A DNA stretch of 64,000 nucleotides from assembly GCF_042646425.1 (NCBI RefSeq), contig NZ_JBHRTR010000015.1, positions 62,001 to 126,000 on the forward strand, given 5' to 3'. The stretch's first letter is position 1. Each line of letters begins with the position of its first letter. The position numbers and the translations under genes were made by a program. This DNA comes from Marinibaculum pumilum. Lineage in GTDB: Bacteria > Pseudomonadota > Alphaproteobacteria > Ferrovibrionales > Ferrovibrionaceae. Below are positions 7,832 to 16,737 of the stretch, piece by piece. The notes under the pieces were generated by a model. That model saw only the letters and a program-made list of their open reading frames with translations. It was not told the origin of the DNA and did not search any database.

Positions 7832-8935
7832 CTACATGCCCGGCAGCATGCGGCCGGCGCCCTGGCTGGCGGCATCGATGGCGGTGGCGCCGGCGCGCAG
7901 CCGCGGGATCAGCTCCCGGCCGAATTCGACGGCATCGGCCAGCGGGTCGAAGCCGCGCAGCAGGAAGCCGGTGACGCCGAGCCGGTAATAGGCGAGCAGG
8001 CTGTCGGCGACCTGCTCCGCAGTGCCGACCAGGCAGGTGGTGTTGCCCTGGCCGTGATAGGCGGCCGCGATCGGCATCCAGAGCCGTTCGTCGTGGATCT
8101 CCGCCGCTGCCGCCGCAGCCAGCAGGCGGCGGCCGCTCTCGTCGGTATAGAGGGTTGGCTTCTCGTCGCGGACCGCCGCCTCGACCTTGGTCAGGATGGC
8201 GCGGGCGCGGTCCCAGGCCTCGCCCTCGGTGGCGCCCAGGATCGGCCGGAAGGAGAGGTTGAACTGCAGGCTGCGGCCATGCATTGCCGCGCGGCGCTGC
8301 ATGTCGGCGACCCGGTCCGCCACCGCCGCGCGGGGTTCGCCGAACATGGCATAGACGTCGCAATAGGCGGCGCCCATGTCGAGCGCCTCCGCCGAGGAAC
8401 CGCCGAAGAACAGCAGCGGATGGGGACGGGTCCAGGGCCGCACGTCGGAGATCGCGCCGCGGACGGTGTAGAAGTCGCCGTCGAAGTCGAACGGCTCCGT
8501 CGCCGCCCAGGTGCGCCGCATCACGTCGAGATACTCGGCCGCACGGCGATAGCGCTCCGGCTTGGGCAGCGGGTCGCCGTCCATCATCTGCTCGGTGTCG
8601 GAGACGCCGGCGATGATGTGGACGGCGAGGCGGCCCTGCCAGAGATGGTCGAAGGTGGCGATCTTCCGTGCCATCAGGGTCGGCGCCACGAAGCCGGGGC
8701 GGTGGGCCACCAGGAAGCCCAGCCGCTCGGTATGCGCGGCGGCATGTCCGGCGATGGCAAAGCCCTCCGCCGACTGCGCGGTATAGCCGACCAGGACCAG
8801 GTCGAAGCCGGCCGCGTCATGAGCCTGCGCGAACTGCGTCAGGTAGGCGGCGGAGATGCCGCCGGTGATGACATGGACGGCGGCGTCGTCGCGCGACGGC
8901 GCGACGCCGATCATGCCGATGATGCGGACGGGCAT
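7832..8935 (-). CDS. LLM class flavin-dependent oxidoreductase (SsuD-like)
   Basis: Bacterial luciferase-like TIM-barrel monooxygenase of 367 residues. It has the typical FMN and substrate loops: LVLVGYTAQSAEGFAIA, AHRPGFVAPTLMARKIATFD, LAVHIIAGVSDTEQ, and LLFFGGSSAEALDMGA. Members closest to SsuD desulfonate alkanesulfonates using reduced flavin from a partner reductase; other members act on different substrates, so only the family is firm. ATG 8935 lies 14 bases from an assembly gap (8949-9016), so its upstream signals cannot be read. It is followed by the NlpC/P60 gene. Confidence 0.85.
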   Translation of the reverse strand: MPVRIIGMIGVAPSRDDAAVHVITGGISAAYLTQFAQAHDAAGFDLVLVGYTAQSAEGFAIAGHAAAHTERLGFLVAHRPGFVAPTLMARKIATFDHLWQGRLAVHIIAGVSDTEQMMDGDPLPKPERYRRAAEYLDVMRRTWAATEPFDFDGDFYTVRGAISDVRPWTRPHPLLFFGGSSAEALDMGAAYCDVYAMFGEPRAAVADRVADMQRRAAMHGRSLQFNLSFRPILGATEGEAWDRARAILTKVEAAVRDEKPTLYTDESGRRLLAAAAAAEIHDERLWMPIAAAYHGQGNTTCLVGTAEQVADSLLAYYRLGVTGFLLRGFDPLADAVEFGRELIPRLRAGATAIDAASQGAGRMLPGM

Positions 8936-8948
8936 GGCCCGGCCGGCT

Positions 8949-9016
8949 NNNNNNNNNNNNNNNNNNNNNNNNNNNNNNNNNNNNNNNNNNNNNNNNNNNN
9001 NNNNNNNNNNNNNNNN
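8949..9016. other. assembly gap (68 N)
   Basis: Run of N between the flavin monooxygenase start and the glutaryl-CoA dehydrogenase-like gene stop. Both flanking genes appear complete, so the gap hides only intergenic sequence, unless its true length is much greater than drawn. Confidence 0.95.
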
Positions 9017-9017
9017 A

Positions 9018-10217
9018 CTACATGAAGGCCTGGATTCCGGTCTGCGCGCGACCCAGGATCAGGGCGTGGATGTCGTGCGTGCCCTCGTAGGTGTTCACCG
9101 TCTCCAGGTTCACCATGTGGCGCATCACCTGGTATTCCTCGTGGATGCCGTTGCCGCCGTGCATGTCGCGGGCGACACGGGCGATCTCCAGCGCCTTGCC
9201 GCAGGAATTGCGCTTGATCAGGGAGATCATCTCCGGCGCGGCGCGGCCATCGTCCTTCAGGCGCGCGACCTGCAGGCAGGCCGACAGGCCGATGCCGATC
9301 TCGGTCTGCATGTTGGCGAGCTTCAGCTGCACGATCTGGTTCGCCGCCAGCGGGCGGCCGAACTGCTTGCGGTCCATCACGTATTGCCGCGCCCGGTGCC
9401 AGCAATCCTCCGCCGCGCCCAGGGCGCCCCAGGCGATGCCGAAGCGGGCATTGTTAAGGCAGCCGAACGGCCCCTTCAGGCCCTGCACGTTGGGCAGCAG
9501 GTTCTCTTCCGGCACGAACACGTCGTCCATCACGATCTCGCCGGTGATGGAGGCGCGCAGGCTCATCTTCCCGGCGATCTTCGGCGCCGACAGGCCCTGC
9601 ATCCCCTTCTCCAGGACGAAGCCGCGGATCACCCCGTCCTCGGTCTTCGCCCAGACCACGAAGACGTCGGCGATCGGCGCGTTGGAGATCCAGGTCTTCG
9701 AACCGGTCAGGCGATAGCCGCCATCGGCCTTCACCGCGCGGGTCTTCATCCCGCCCGGGTCCGAGCCATGGTCGGGCTCGGTCAGGCCGAAGCAGCCGAT
9801 CAGCTCGCCCTTCGCCAGCCCCGGCAGGTACTTCTCCCGCTGTGCCTCGCTGCCATAGGCGTGGATCGGATGCATCACCAGGGAGGATTGCACGCTCATC
9901 ATCGAGCGGTAGCCGGAATCGACCCGCTCCACCTCGCGCGCGATCAGGCCGTAGCAGGTGTAGGAGACGCCGGGGCAGCCATAGCCGTCGATGGTCGGAC
10001 CCAGCAGGCCCAGCTCGCCCATCTCCCGGAAGATCGCCGGGTCGGTCTTCTCCTCCCGCCAGGCCTCGATCACTCGCGGCGACAGCTTCTCCTGCGCATA
10101 GTCGCGGGCGGTGTCGCGCACCATCCGCTCCTCCTCGGTCAGGTTCTGCTCCAGGCCCAGCGGGTCTTCCCAGTCGAAGGCGGCGCGGGCGGAACCCTGC
10201 GGCGTCTGAACGTTCAT
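9018..10217 (-). CDS. gcdH: acyl-CoA dehydrogenase, glutaryl-CoA dehydrogenase type
   Basis: Flavoprotein of 399 residues matching the GcdH group in length and motifs: FDWEDPLGLEQNLTEEERM at the N-terminus, YRSMMSVQSSLVMHPIHAYG, the FAD region CFGLTEPDHGSDPGGM, and the catalytic glutamate E378 in TYEGTHDIHALILGRA. GcdH oxidatively decarboxylates glutaryl-CoA to crotonyl-CoA in lysine, hydroxylysine and tryptophan breakdown. No CoA-transferase partner lies beside it here. The stop is TAG at 9018-9020, directly after the gap. The RidA gene lies 51 bases upstream in the same direction and may be cotranscribed. Confidence 0.9.
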   Translation of the reverse strand: MNVQTPQGSARAAFDWEDPLGLEQNLTEEERMVRDTARDYAQEKLSPRVIEAWREEKTDPAIFREMGELGLLGPTIDGYGCPGVSYTCYGLIAREVERVDSGYRSMMSVQSSLVMHPIHAYGSEAQREKYLPGLAKGELIGCFGLTEPDHGSDPGGMKTRAVKADGGYRLTGSKTWISNAPIADVFVVWAKTEDGVIRGFVLEKGMQGLSAPKIAGKMSLRASITGEIVMDDVFVPEENLLPNVQGLKGPFGCLNNARFGIAWGALGAAEDCWHRARQYVMDRKQFGRPLAANQIVQLKLANMQTEIGIGLSACLQVARLKDDGRAAPEMISLIKRNSCGKALEIARVARDMHGGNGIHEEYQVMRHMVNLETVNTYEGTHDIHALILGRAQTGIQAFM

Positions 10218-10268
10218 CGTCTCAATCCTCTTGTCGGGCGGGTGCCCAGGTCGGCCGCGGCCGGGCGG

Positions 10269-10661
10269 TCAGTCGGGCACCACCGCCGTGCTCTCGATTT
10301 CAACCTTGGCGCCAGGTTCCAGCAGGTCGGCGACCTGGACCAGGGTCATCGCCGGGTAGTGCTTGCCGATGACATCCTTGTAGGCTGCGCCGATCTCGCG
10401 GGAGGCGGCGCTGTATTCGTGCTTGTCGGTGACGTACCAGGTCATTCGCACGATATGCTGCGGGCCGGCGCCGGCCTCGCGCAGGACGGCCACCGTATTC
10501 TCCAGCGCCTGGCGCGCCTGGGCCGCGAAATCGTCGGAGACGATCCTGCATTCGGCGTCCCAGCCGATCTGGCCGGCGACGAAGACCTGGCGCCCGCTCG
10601 CCGCGATGCCGTTCGAATATCCCTTGGGACTGGCCCAGCCTGCCGGCTGCAGAACCTGCAT
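10269..10661 (-). CDS. RidA family protein
   Basis: Protein of 130 residues of the RidA/YjgF/UK114 family, a trimeric barrel. Conserved features include FVAGQIGWDAEC, ARQALENTVAVLREAGAG, IVRMTWYVTDK and the C-terminal VEIESTAVV. Classical RidA proteins hydrolyse reactive enamine/imine intermediates from amino acid metabolism; many paralogues have narrower uses. The arginine expected near the C-terminus of canonical RidA is not evident in this copy, so its substrate range may differ. It is divergent from the small gene at 10746 and lies upstream of gcdH. Confidence 0.85.
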   Translation of the reverse strand: MQVLQPAGWASPKGYSNGIAASGRQVFVAGQIGWDAECRIVSDDFAAQARQALENTVAVLREAGAGPQHIVRMTWYVTDKHEYSAASREIGAAYKDVIGKHYPAMTLVQVADLLEPGAKVEIESTAVVPD

Positions 10662-10745
10662 TTCGCTTCCTCCTTGGCCATCGTATCATGTCTTTGTAGG
10701 GGCGCACCGCCGCCCGAACAAGATGCACCGGACGAGGGGCGCAGG

Positions 10746-11093
10746 ATGCGCAGAGGCGGCACCGCCGACGGGGTTGGTGGCAGGGCAGGCGGCAGGGCAG
10801 TTGGTCGGGCGGGCAGCCGGACCGGGCGGAGCGCGACCGGAGCCGAACCCGCGCGGGCCGCCTCGTCGCCGAACCTGCCGCCCCTGGGCGGCGGCAAGCG
10901 GGGGCGGCGCAGCGATATCGGCGAGGTCCTGTTCGAATTCTGGCCGGCCGGGCGCTACGTCAAGGTCTCTGCCATGCATTCGGCGACCCTGACGGAGATC
11001 TCCATCGTCGGCGATGCCAGCCGCAGCCAGGCGGAACTGGAAGAGACCGCGCTGCAGAAGCTGCGCTACGTGCTGGGCCGCGCCCAACGCTGA
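10746..11093 (+). CDS. DUF6898-like small protein
   Basis: Protein of 115 residues. The first half is a low-complexity Gly/Arg/Ala stretch. The second half is a compact conserved-looking domain running from GEVLFEFWPAGRYVKVSA to ALQKLRYVL, and I recognise it as resembling the alphaproteobacterial DUF6898 group. The function is unknown. Start ATG 10746 has a gaggggcg purine run about 7 bases upstream. The true start could be further downstream, because the N-terminal half looks weakly constrained. It is divergent from ridA and followed by the Liv-type binding protein gene. Confidence 0.6.
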   Translation: MRRGGTADGVGGRAGGRAVGRAGSRTGRSATGAEPARAASSPNLPPLGGGKRGRRSDIGEVLFEFWPAGRYVKVSAMHSATLTEISIVGDASRSQAELEETALQKLRYVLGRAQR

Positions 11094-11112
11094 CCTCGCG
11101 GCTCCGATTGAC

Positions 11113-11141
11113 GGGGCCTCTGTTGCCACCCCGGCCCCTTT
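11113..11141 (+). terminator. weak terminator-like hairpin
   Basis: Stem GGGGCC (11113-11118) and GGCCCC (11133-11138) with a 14-base loop, followed by TTTGTGG. It lies 20 bases after the stop of the DUF6898-like gene and before the binding-protein gene. The T-run is short, so termination is only possible. Confidence 0.35.
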
Positions 11142-11224
11142 GTGGCTGAGTCTGGCGGATTCTGCCCCGCTGCCCGGCATTCGGAGACCGGCGCCAAGGG
11201 GCCGCTCAAAGGGAGAAGATGGGA

Positions 11225-12460
11225 ATGCGCAACAGAGAGACCTTGATGGCCCGCGTGGCGGCGACTGCCGCCGCTGCGCTGCTGGCCGGGACCGCGGCCA
11301 CCGCGTCCGCAGCGGAGGTGAAGCTCGGTGCGCTGATGCCGATGACCGGCGGCCTGCAGGCCTATGGCGAGGCCTGCCTGCACGGCGTGGAGCTGGCCGC
11401 GGAAGAGGCCAATGCCGCCGGCGGCGTGCTGGGAAGCAAGGTGTCGGTGGTGGTCGCTGATACGCAGACCAAGCCGCAGCCGGCGATCGACGCGGCGAAG
11501 AAGCTGGTCACCATCGACAAGGTGGCGGGCATCATCGGCGCCCTGTCGTCGGGCAATACCGGGCCCGTCGCGTCCAGCGTGACCAGTGTCGAAGGCGTGC
11601 CGCAGATCTCTCCGGCTTCCACCGCGCCGAGCCTGACGAACCTTGTGGACAAGGACTTCCTGTACCGCACCGTTCCCTCCGACGCCTTCCAGGGCGTGGC
11701 CCTGGCGGAGATCGTGAAGGGCGCCGGGATCGACAATGTCGCGGTGATGTACATCAACAACGATTATGGCGACGGCCTCGCCTCCGCCTTCTCCAAGGCG
11801 TTCGGCACCCTGGGCGGCAATGTTTCCGCCGCCGGCGCGTTCGAGCCGAACAAGGCCTCCTATCGCGGCGAGCTGAAGGCCCTGTCCGGCGGCGGCGCGG
11901 AGAGCCTGGTGCTGATCGCCTATCCGGACGATGGCGGCCTGACCATCGTCAAGCAGGCGCTGGAGGAAGGCTATTTCGGCAAGTTCGTCTTTACCGACGG
12001 CATGAAGGCCGAGAAGGTCGTGGAACAGATCGGCGCGCAGTACCTGAACGGCTCGATCGGCTCCGCCCCGAAGGCGCTGGAGACCGATGCCGGCGGCATG
12101 TTCACCAAGATGTACGAGAAGAAGTATGGCGAGCTGCCGCCGCGCCCGTTCATCGATTCCTCCTATGACGCCGCGATGATCCTGATGCTGGCGATGGAGA
12201 AGGCCGGGTCGACCGATGGCACCAAGGTGCGCGACGCGATCCGCCAGGTCTCCAACCCGCCGGGCACCAAGATCCTGCCGGGCGAGTTCGCCAAGGCGGT
12301 CGACCTGATCAAGAAGGGCGAGAATATCGACTATGTCGGTGCCGCCGGTCAGCAGGACTTCGACGCTGCGGGCGACGTCTCCGGCACCTTCGAGGAATGG
12401 GCCATCGAGGACGGCAAGCTGGTCACCAAGCGCGTCTTCGCGCCGGGCAGCAGCTCGTAG
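11225..12460 (+). CDS. Liv-type ABC transporter substrate-binding protein (solitary)
   Basis: Periplasmic binding protein of 411 residues of the branched-chain amino acid / amide group. The signal peptide has a basic n-region (MRNRETLMAR), a long Ala/Leu core and a likely cleavage after ATASAAEV. The mature part starts KLGALMPMTGGLQAYGEACL and contains IIGALSSGNTGPVASSVTS. ATG 11225 is preferred over ATG 11219 because AAAGGGAG ends 10 bases before it; the earlier ATG is too close. No permease or ATPase gene is adjacent, so it may serve a transporter encoded elsewhere, for example the Liv cassette at 27270-31849, which has its own binding protein. Confidence 0.88.
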   Translation: MRNRETLMARVAATAAAALLAGTAATASAAEVKLGALMPMTGGLQAYGEACLHGVELAAEEANAAGGVLGSKVSVVVADTQTKPQPAIDAAKKLVTIDKVAGIIGALSSGNTGPVASSVTSVEGVPQISPASTAPSLTNLVDKDFLYRTVPSDAFQGVALAEIVKGAGIDNVAVMYINNDYGDGLASAFSKAFGTLGGNVSAAGAFEPNKASYRGELKALSGGGAESLVLIAYPDDGGLTIVKQALEEGYFGKFVFTDGMKAEKVVEQIGAQYLNGSIGSAPKALETDAGGMFTKMYEKKYGELPPRPFIDSSYDAAMILMLAMEKAGSTDGTKVRDAIRQVSNPPGTKILPGEFAKAVDLIKKGENIDYVGAAGQQDFDAAGDVSGTFEEWAIEDGKLVTKRVFAPGSSS

Positions 12461-12511
12461 GTTCAGCCTTCGCCCGCGAGCGGGCGGACGACTGCAACAA
12501 CCTTGTGGGGG

Positions 12512-12546
12512 AGGGGCGCGACGGAAGTCGGGCCCCTTCTTCGTTC
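12512..12546 (+). terminator. intrinsic terminator after the binding-protein gene
   Basis: Hairpin AGGGGC / GCCCCT (12512-12517 with 12532-12537), one G-G mismatch, then a 4-bp inner stem CGAC / GTCG closed by a GGAA tetraloop. It is followed by the T-rich tcttcgttc. It lies about 50 bases after the stop at 12460, at the meeting point with the leftward aminotransferase gene. Confidence 0.5.
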
Positions 12547-13897
12547 AGGCGACCGCGGACAGGCCTGCGTCGATGGCGGCGCCGATGGCGCGGATCTCCT
12601 CGGCGGTGACGATCAGCGGCGGCGACAGGATGACGTTCGGCCCCGACACCCGCAGCATGGCGCCGGCGGCATAGGCGGTGTCGGCGACCTTCGTCATCAC
12701 CGCCTTGTCGGCGGGGGCCTTGCTGTCCCTGTCCGAGACCAGCTCCAGCGCCGCCATCAGGCCGCGGCAGCGGACATCGCCCACCAGCGGGTGACGTGCC
12801 TTCAGATCCTCCAGCACGGCGGCCAGTTCGGCACCGCGGGCGGCGGCATTCTCGTCCAGCCGCAGCCGCTTCGTCTCCGCCAGGGCAGCCAGGCCGGCGG
12901 CGCAGCCGACCGGATGCCCGGAATAGGTATAGCCGTGGCCGATGGCGCCGAAGCTGCTCCGGTCGGCCTCGAAGACCTCCGCCATCCGCCCGCCGATCAT
13001 GGTGGCGCCCAGCGGGAAATAGCCCGAGGTCACCGCCTTGGCGATCGTCATCATGTCCGGCTTCACCCCGGTCAGGCGGGCGCCCGCCCAGGCGCCGGTG
13101 CGGCCGAAGGCGGTCACCACCTCGTCTGCGATCAGCAGGATCTCGTGGCGGTCGCAGACCTCGCGCACCAGCGGCAGGAAGCTGTCCGGCGGCACGATCA
13201 CCCCGCCGGCGCCGAGCACCGGTTCCATGATGAAGGCGGCGATGGTGTCCGGGCCCTGGAAGGCGATCTCGTCCTCCAATGCCCGGACGCAGAGCCGCGC
13301 CAGCCGCTCGGGGTCGGTCTCGTCGAACGGGTTGCGATAGGCATAGGGGGCGGGGATGTGGAAGACGCCGGGCAGAAGCGGCTCGTAGTTGCGGCGGAAA
13401 TTGGCATTGCCGTTGACCGAGGCGCCGCCGAAATGGGTGCCGTGATAGCCCTTCTTGAGGGCGATGAACTTGGTGCGGTCACCCTGGCCGCGGATCTTCC
13501 AGTACTGCCGCGCCAGGCGCAGCGCCGTCTCCACGGAATCGGAGCCGCCGGAGGTGAAGAGCGCGCGGGTCATGCCTTCCGGCGCGAACCATTGCGCCAG
13601 TTCCCAGGCGAGCTCGATGGACGGGCCGGTGGAGGTGCCGCGGAAGCCCGAATAGTAGGGCAGGGCGTCCAGCTGCGCGGCGATCGCCTGTTTCACCGGG
13701 TCGCAGCTATAGCCGAGATTGACGTTCCACAGGCCGCCGACGGCGTCCAGCACCTCACGCCCTTCCAGGTCGGTCACGTAGGCGCCGCGGCCCTTCATGA
13801 TGACGTGCGGCGGATTGCGCTTCATCTCCGCCGGATGCGCCATCGGGTGCCAGATATGCTTGGCATTGTTTTCGGTCAGGAAATTGGCGTCGCGCAT
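12545..13897 (-). CDS. class III (omega) aminotransferase
   Basis: PLP-dependent fold-type I enzyme of 450 residues. Recognisable segments are HIWHPMAHPAEM near the N-terminus, the phosphate-binding FTSGGSDSVETALRLAR, the cofactor aspartate in LLIADEVVTAFGRTG, the Schiff-base lysine in MTIAKAVTSGYFPLGA, and GYTYSGHPVGCAAGLA. This pattern fits the beta-alanine/omega-amino acid-pyruvate aminotransferase group. It is the last gene of a leftward run iclR, Tm-1-like, HAD, aminotransferase, with 58 bases to the HAD gene. The amino donor cannot be read from sequence. Confidence 0.9.
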   Translation of the reverse strand: MRDANFLTENNAKHIWHPMAHPAEMKRNPPHVIMKGRGAYVTDLEGREVLDAVGGLWNVNLGYSCDPVKQAIAAQLDALPYYSGFRGTSTGPSIELAWELAQWFAPEGMTRALFTSGGSDSVETALRLARQYWKIRGQGDRTKFIALKKGYHGTHFGGASVNGNANFRRNYEPLLPGVFHIPAPYAYRNPFDETDPERLARLCVRALEDEIAFQGPDTIAAFIMEPVLGAGGVIVPPDSFLPLVREVCDRHEILLIADEVVTAFGRTGAWAGARLTGVKPDMMTIAKAVTSGYFPLGATMIGGRMAEVFEADRSSFGAIGHGYTYSGHPVGCAAGLAALAETKRLRLDENAAARGAELAAVLEDLKARHPLVGDVRCRGLMAALELVSDRDSKAPADKAVMTKVADTAYAAGAMLRVSGPNVILSPPLIVTAEEIRAIGAAIDAGLSAVA

Positions 13898-13955
13898 GGC
13901 AGTTTCCGATCAGTCAGGAGGGCGGGGTCCGGCAGCCGTCGTCAGGCAGTTGTCT

Positions 13956-14615
13956 TCAGGCGGGCGCAGGCAGGCCGAGATGGCCCAGCGCCTCCGCATA
14001 GGAGGCGGCCGGCCGGCGCACGTCGAACTGCACGGTGCGCATGCCGGCGGCGGCCGCGCCGGCGATGTTGCGCGCCTGGTCGTCGACGAAGACGCAGGCG
14101 GCGGCCGGCAGGTCCAGCGCTTCCAGCGCCGCGCCATAGGCACGGGGGTCGGGCTTCAGGATGCCGGTATGGGTGGCGTCGACGATGGCGTCGAACAGGG
14201 CGAGCATGGGCAGGCGGTGGCGGAAGTCGCTGCCGTAGAACAGGTCGAGCTCGTTGGACAGGATCGCCAGCCGGATGCCGGCGCGATGGGCGGCGTCGAC
14301 CGCCGCCACAGCCTCTGGGCGGATCGCCGCCTCCGGCTCCGCGCCGCGGGCGCGCTGCACGAAGACCTGCATGTCCTGCCAGTCCTCGCCGACGAGGCGG
14401 CCGACCTCCCGCGTGCGGGCGGTCCAGTAGTCCCGTTCGGAGATCCGTCCCGCCTGCATCTCCTGCCACAGCGGGTCGCTGTCCGGATCGAAGGGGCCAC
14501 GCCAGGTCAGGGTGCCCGGCGGCAGGCCCAGTGCCGCCTCGGTCATGGCATGGGTCTCGAACAGGGTCCGGGTCACCACGCCGCCGAAGTCGAGGACCAG
14601 GGCACGGGCGGTCAT
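13956..14615 (-). CDS. HAD family hydrolase
   Basis: HAD superfamily protein of 219 residues. Motif I is VLDFGGVVTRTLFE, where the usual DxD has become DFGG with the first nucleophilic aspartate kept, as in many YihX-like and haloacid dehalogenase-like members. Motif II is ILSNELD, motif III is the lysine in GILKPDPRAYG, and motif IV is VFVDDQARN. It probably dephosphorylates a small metabolite. ATG 14615 overlaps the stop of the upstream Tm-1-like gene in an ATGA arrangement, so the two are translationally coupled and probably act in one pathway. Confidence 0.85.
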   Translation of the reverse strand: MTARALVLDFGGVVTRTLFETHAMTEAALGLPPGTLTWRGPFDPDSDPLWQEMQAGRISERDYWTARTREVGRLVGEDWQDMQVFVQRARGAEPEAAIRPEAVAAVDAAHRAGIRLAILSNELDLFYGSDFRHRLPMLALFDAIVDATHTGILKPDPRAYGAALEALDLPAAACVFVDDQARNIAGAAAAGMRTVQFDVRRPAASYAEALGHLGLPAPA

Positions 14616-15868
14616 GAAACGGCCTCCGGCCGGCCGGGCGGCACGATGCCGTCGGCGACCCAGCGGTCGAAGATCGCCAGCGCCGTGGCGACGAATTCGG
14701 GGCTGTTGATATGACCTTCGATCTCCACCAGCTCGATCGGCGGCCGGATCGCGCCGCGCATCTCCGCCAGGAAGGTGTCCAGCGCTTCCGGCTCGTGCAG
14801 CGGCTCGCCGGCCTGGTCCCATTCCTGGATGCCGCCGGCCGGCAGGATGAAGGCGACCGGCCCGGCCGCGTCGGCGAGCTTCGCGGCGATCGCATGCGCG
14901 ATCCGGCAGCGCCCTTCCGCACCGGAGGTGACGGAGGCGAGCAGCCGGTTATGGGCGTGGTAGGGGCGGCCGTCGAAGCCCGCCGGCACCGCCTGCCAGG
15001 TGGGGAAGTCGACCATGTCGATCGCACCCGGCGCGACGATCTGCGGGATCCCGGCACGGCCCGCATTCTCCAGCCTGTCCGCGCCGGACGACACCACGGA
15101 GCCGTTCAGGTGGTTGGCGACCTCCTGCAGGCTGAAATCCATCACCGCGACGAAGCCGCGCTGTGCCGCCAGCGATTCCAGGGCGCGGCCGCCCATCCCG
15201 GTGGTGTGGAAGATCACCGCCTCGTAGCCGCGACGCTCCAGCTCCGGCCGCAGTTCCACCATGTAGCGCAGGCAGGACTTGCCGAGGGAGGAGATCGCCA
15301 CGACCGGCCGTTCCTGCCGCGGCCGGGCAACCGACCGGGCGGCGCCGACGGCGGCACCGGCGGCCTGCGACAGCACCGCCCGGCAGGTCTCGTTCAGGCC
15401 GTACAGCCCGCCGGCCCAGAGGATCATCATCAGGTCGGCGGTCACCCGGTCCGGCGGGATCAGGTGCGAGAAGGCGATGGTGGAGACGATGATCTTCGGC
15501 ACCCCCAGGGGCAAGGCGGCGGCCACGTCCAGCGCCAGGTCGGTGCCCATCGTGCCGCCCAGCGCCACGACAGCGTCGATCTCCCCCTCGCGCTGCAGCC
15601 TGGCGGCCAGCGCCGCCGCGCCCTTGGCCATCAGGGCCATCGCGCTGTTCTCGTCGCCCGACGCGGCGATGGCGTCGATGCTGCTGCCGGCGGCCCGGGC
15701 CACCGCGTGCTTGTCATGCGCGGGCCGGTACGGCGGATCGCCCAGCACGCTGACATCCAGCATGACCGGGCGGCCGCCGGCCGCCTCCACCTTGCCGGCC
15801 AGGTAGGAGAGTTCGTCCGATTTGGTGTCGCCTGTGCCGATGACCAGGATCCGCGGGGGCTGCTGCAT
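14612..15868 (-). CDS. Tm-1-like ATP-binding protein (UPF0261 family)
   Basis: Protein of 418 residues covering the whole UPF0261/Tm-1-like unit. The N-terminal ILVIGTGDTKSDELSYLA is the ATP-site signature, followed by VVALGGTMGTDLALDVAAALP, IFHTTGMGGRALESL, and the C-terminal HINSPEFVATAL. The plant relative Tm-1 binds ATP and blocks tobamovirus replicase; the bacterial role is unknown, although these genes often sit in catabolic clusters. Neighbouring PEP hydrolase-like TIM-barrel genes, a common partner, are absent here. ATG 15868 overlaps the iclR stop (TGATG), and its own stop overlaps the HAD start. Confidence 0.85.
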   Translation of the reverse strand: MQQPPRILVIGTGDTKSDELSYLAGKVEAAGGRPVMLDVSVLGDPPYRPAHDKHAVARAAGSSIDAIAASGDENSAMALMAKGAAALAARLQREGEIDAVVALGGTMGTDLALDVAAALPLGVPKIIVSTIAFSHLIPPDRVTADLMMILWAGGLYGLNETCRAVLSQAAGAAVGAARSVARPRQERPVVAISSLGKSCLRYMVELRPELERRGYEAVIFHTTGMGGRALESLAAQRGFVAVMDFSLQEVANHLNGSVVSSGADRLENAGRAGIPQIVAPGAIDMVDFPTWQAVPAGFDGRPYHAHNRLLASVTSGAEGRCRIAHAIAAKLADAAGPVAFILPAGGIQEWDQAGEPLHEPEALDTFLAEMRGAIRPPIELVEIEGHINSPEFVATALAIFDRWVADGIVPPGRPEAVS

Positions 15869-16662
15869 CAGGTCCGTCTCCCTCGCCCGGCGGGCCGCTT
15901 TCTGCCGGTGATCTCGACCCGGCCGCCATTCAGTCGTTCCGTGATCGCGCCTGCTGCCGTCGCGACGGCCTGGCCGCGGCCGGCCACGATCTCCTCCGGG
16001 CAGCGCACCAGCGGGGCGGCGATCGCCAGCGTGCCGATGGCAAAGCCGTCGGCGCCGAGGATCGCGGCGCCGACGCTGAAGACGCCTTCCTCATAGCCCT
16101 GCTCGCTGCGCGACCAGCCGCGGTCGCGCGCCTCCTCGACCGAGGTCCGCAGCGTCTCCGGGTCGGTAACCGTGTGGGAGGTGAAGGCCGGCAGGGCGCG
16201 GGCAAGGGCGGCCTCCAGATGCGCCGACCGTGCCGCCGCCAGGAAGGCGATGCCGGAGGCGGTGGAATGCAGGGGCAGTTCCTCGCCCACATTCACATTG
16301 ACCCGGTTCGCCCGCGGCGGATGTTCGACATAGACCGTGCGCAGCGAGCCATTGCTGGCCTCCGACAGGTGCACCGTCTCAGCCGTCTCCTCCGCCAGTT
16401 CGCGGATGACGGGCAGGGAGGTCTGCAGGAAGGGCAGCCGTTCCTCGCGCAGCCGGGCGAGGCGGGTCAGGCCGGGTCCCAGCCGGTACATGCGGCTGTC
16501 GACGTCCTGCTCCACGAAGCCATGTTCGCCGAGCGCCATCAGCAGGCGCCGGGTCGTGGCCTTGTCGAAGCCGGACAGGCGGGACAGCTCGGTCAGGCCG
16601 ATCTCCGGCGCGTCGATACTGAACAGCTCCAGCAGGGACAGCGCCTTGCCGACGGTGCTCAA
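15868..16662 (-). CDS. IclR family transcriptional regulator
   Basis: Regulator of 264 residues with an N-terminal winged helix-turn-helix (KALSLLELFSIDAPEIGLTELSRLSG, then KATTRRLLMALGEHGFV) and a C-terminal GAF-like effector domain (LPLHSTASGIAFLAA, GVFSVGAAILG). The start is TTG 16662, supported by GAGGAG 6 bases upstream; no ATG is available. It is the first gene of the leftward arm and is divergent from tctC. The inverted repeats in the shared intergenic region (16744-16798) are its probable operators. It probably controls both arms in response to a pathway metabolite. Confidence 0.9.
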   Translation of the reverse strand: MSTVGKALSLLELFSIDAPEIGLTELSRLSGFDKATTRRLLMALGEHGFVEQDVDSRMYRLGPGLTRLARLREERLPFLQTSLPVIRELAEETAETVHLSEASNGSLRTVYVEHPPRANRVNVNVGEELPLHSTASGIAFLAAARSAHLEAALARALPAFTSHTVTDPETLRTSVEEARDRGWSRSEQGYEEGVFSVGAAILGADGFAIGTLAIAAPLVRCPEEIVAGRGQAVATAAGAITERLNGGRVEITGRKRPAGRGRRT

Positions 16663-16737
16663 CGCCCACTCCTCGTCACGGCACCCCCTTTGCCCGCTGC
16701 ACCTGCCGCGATCCTGCCGCGGCCCCTCACAAACAGG

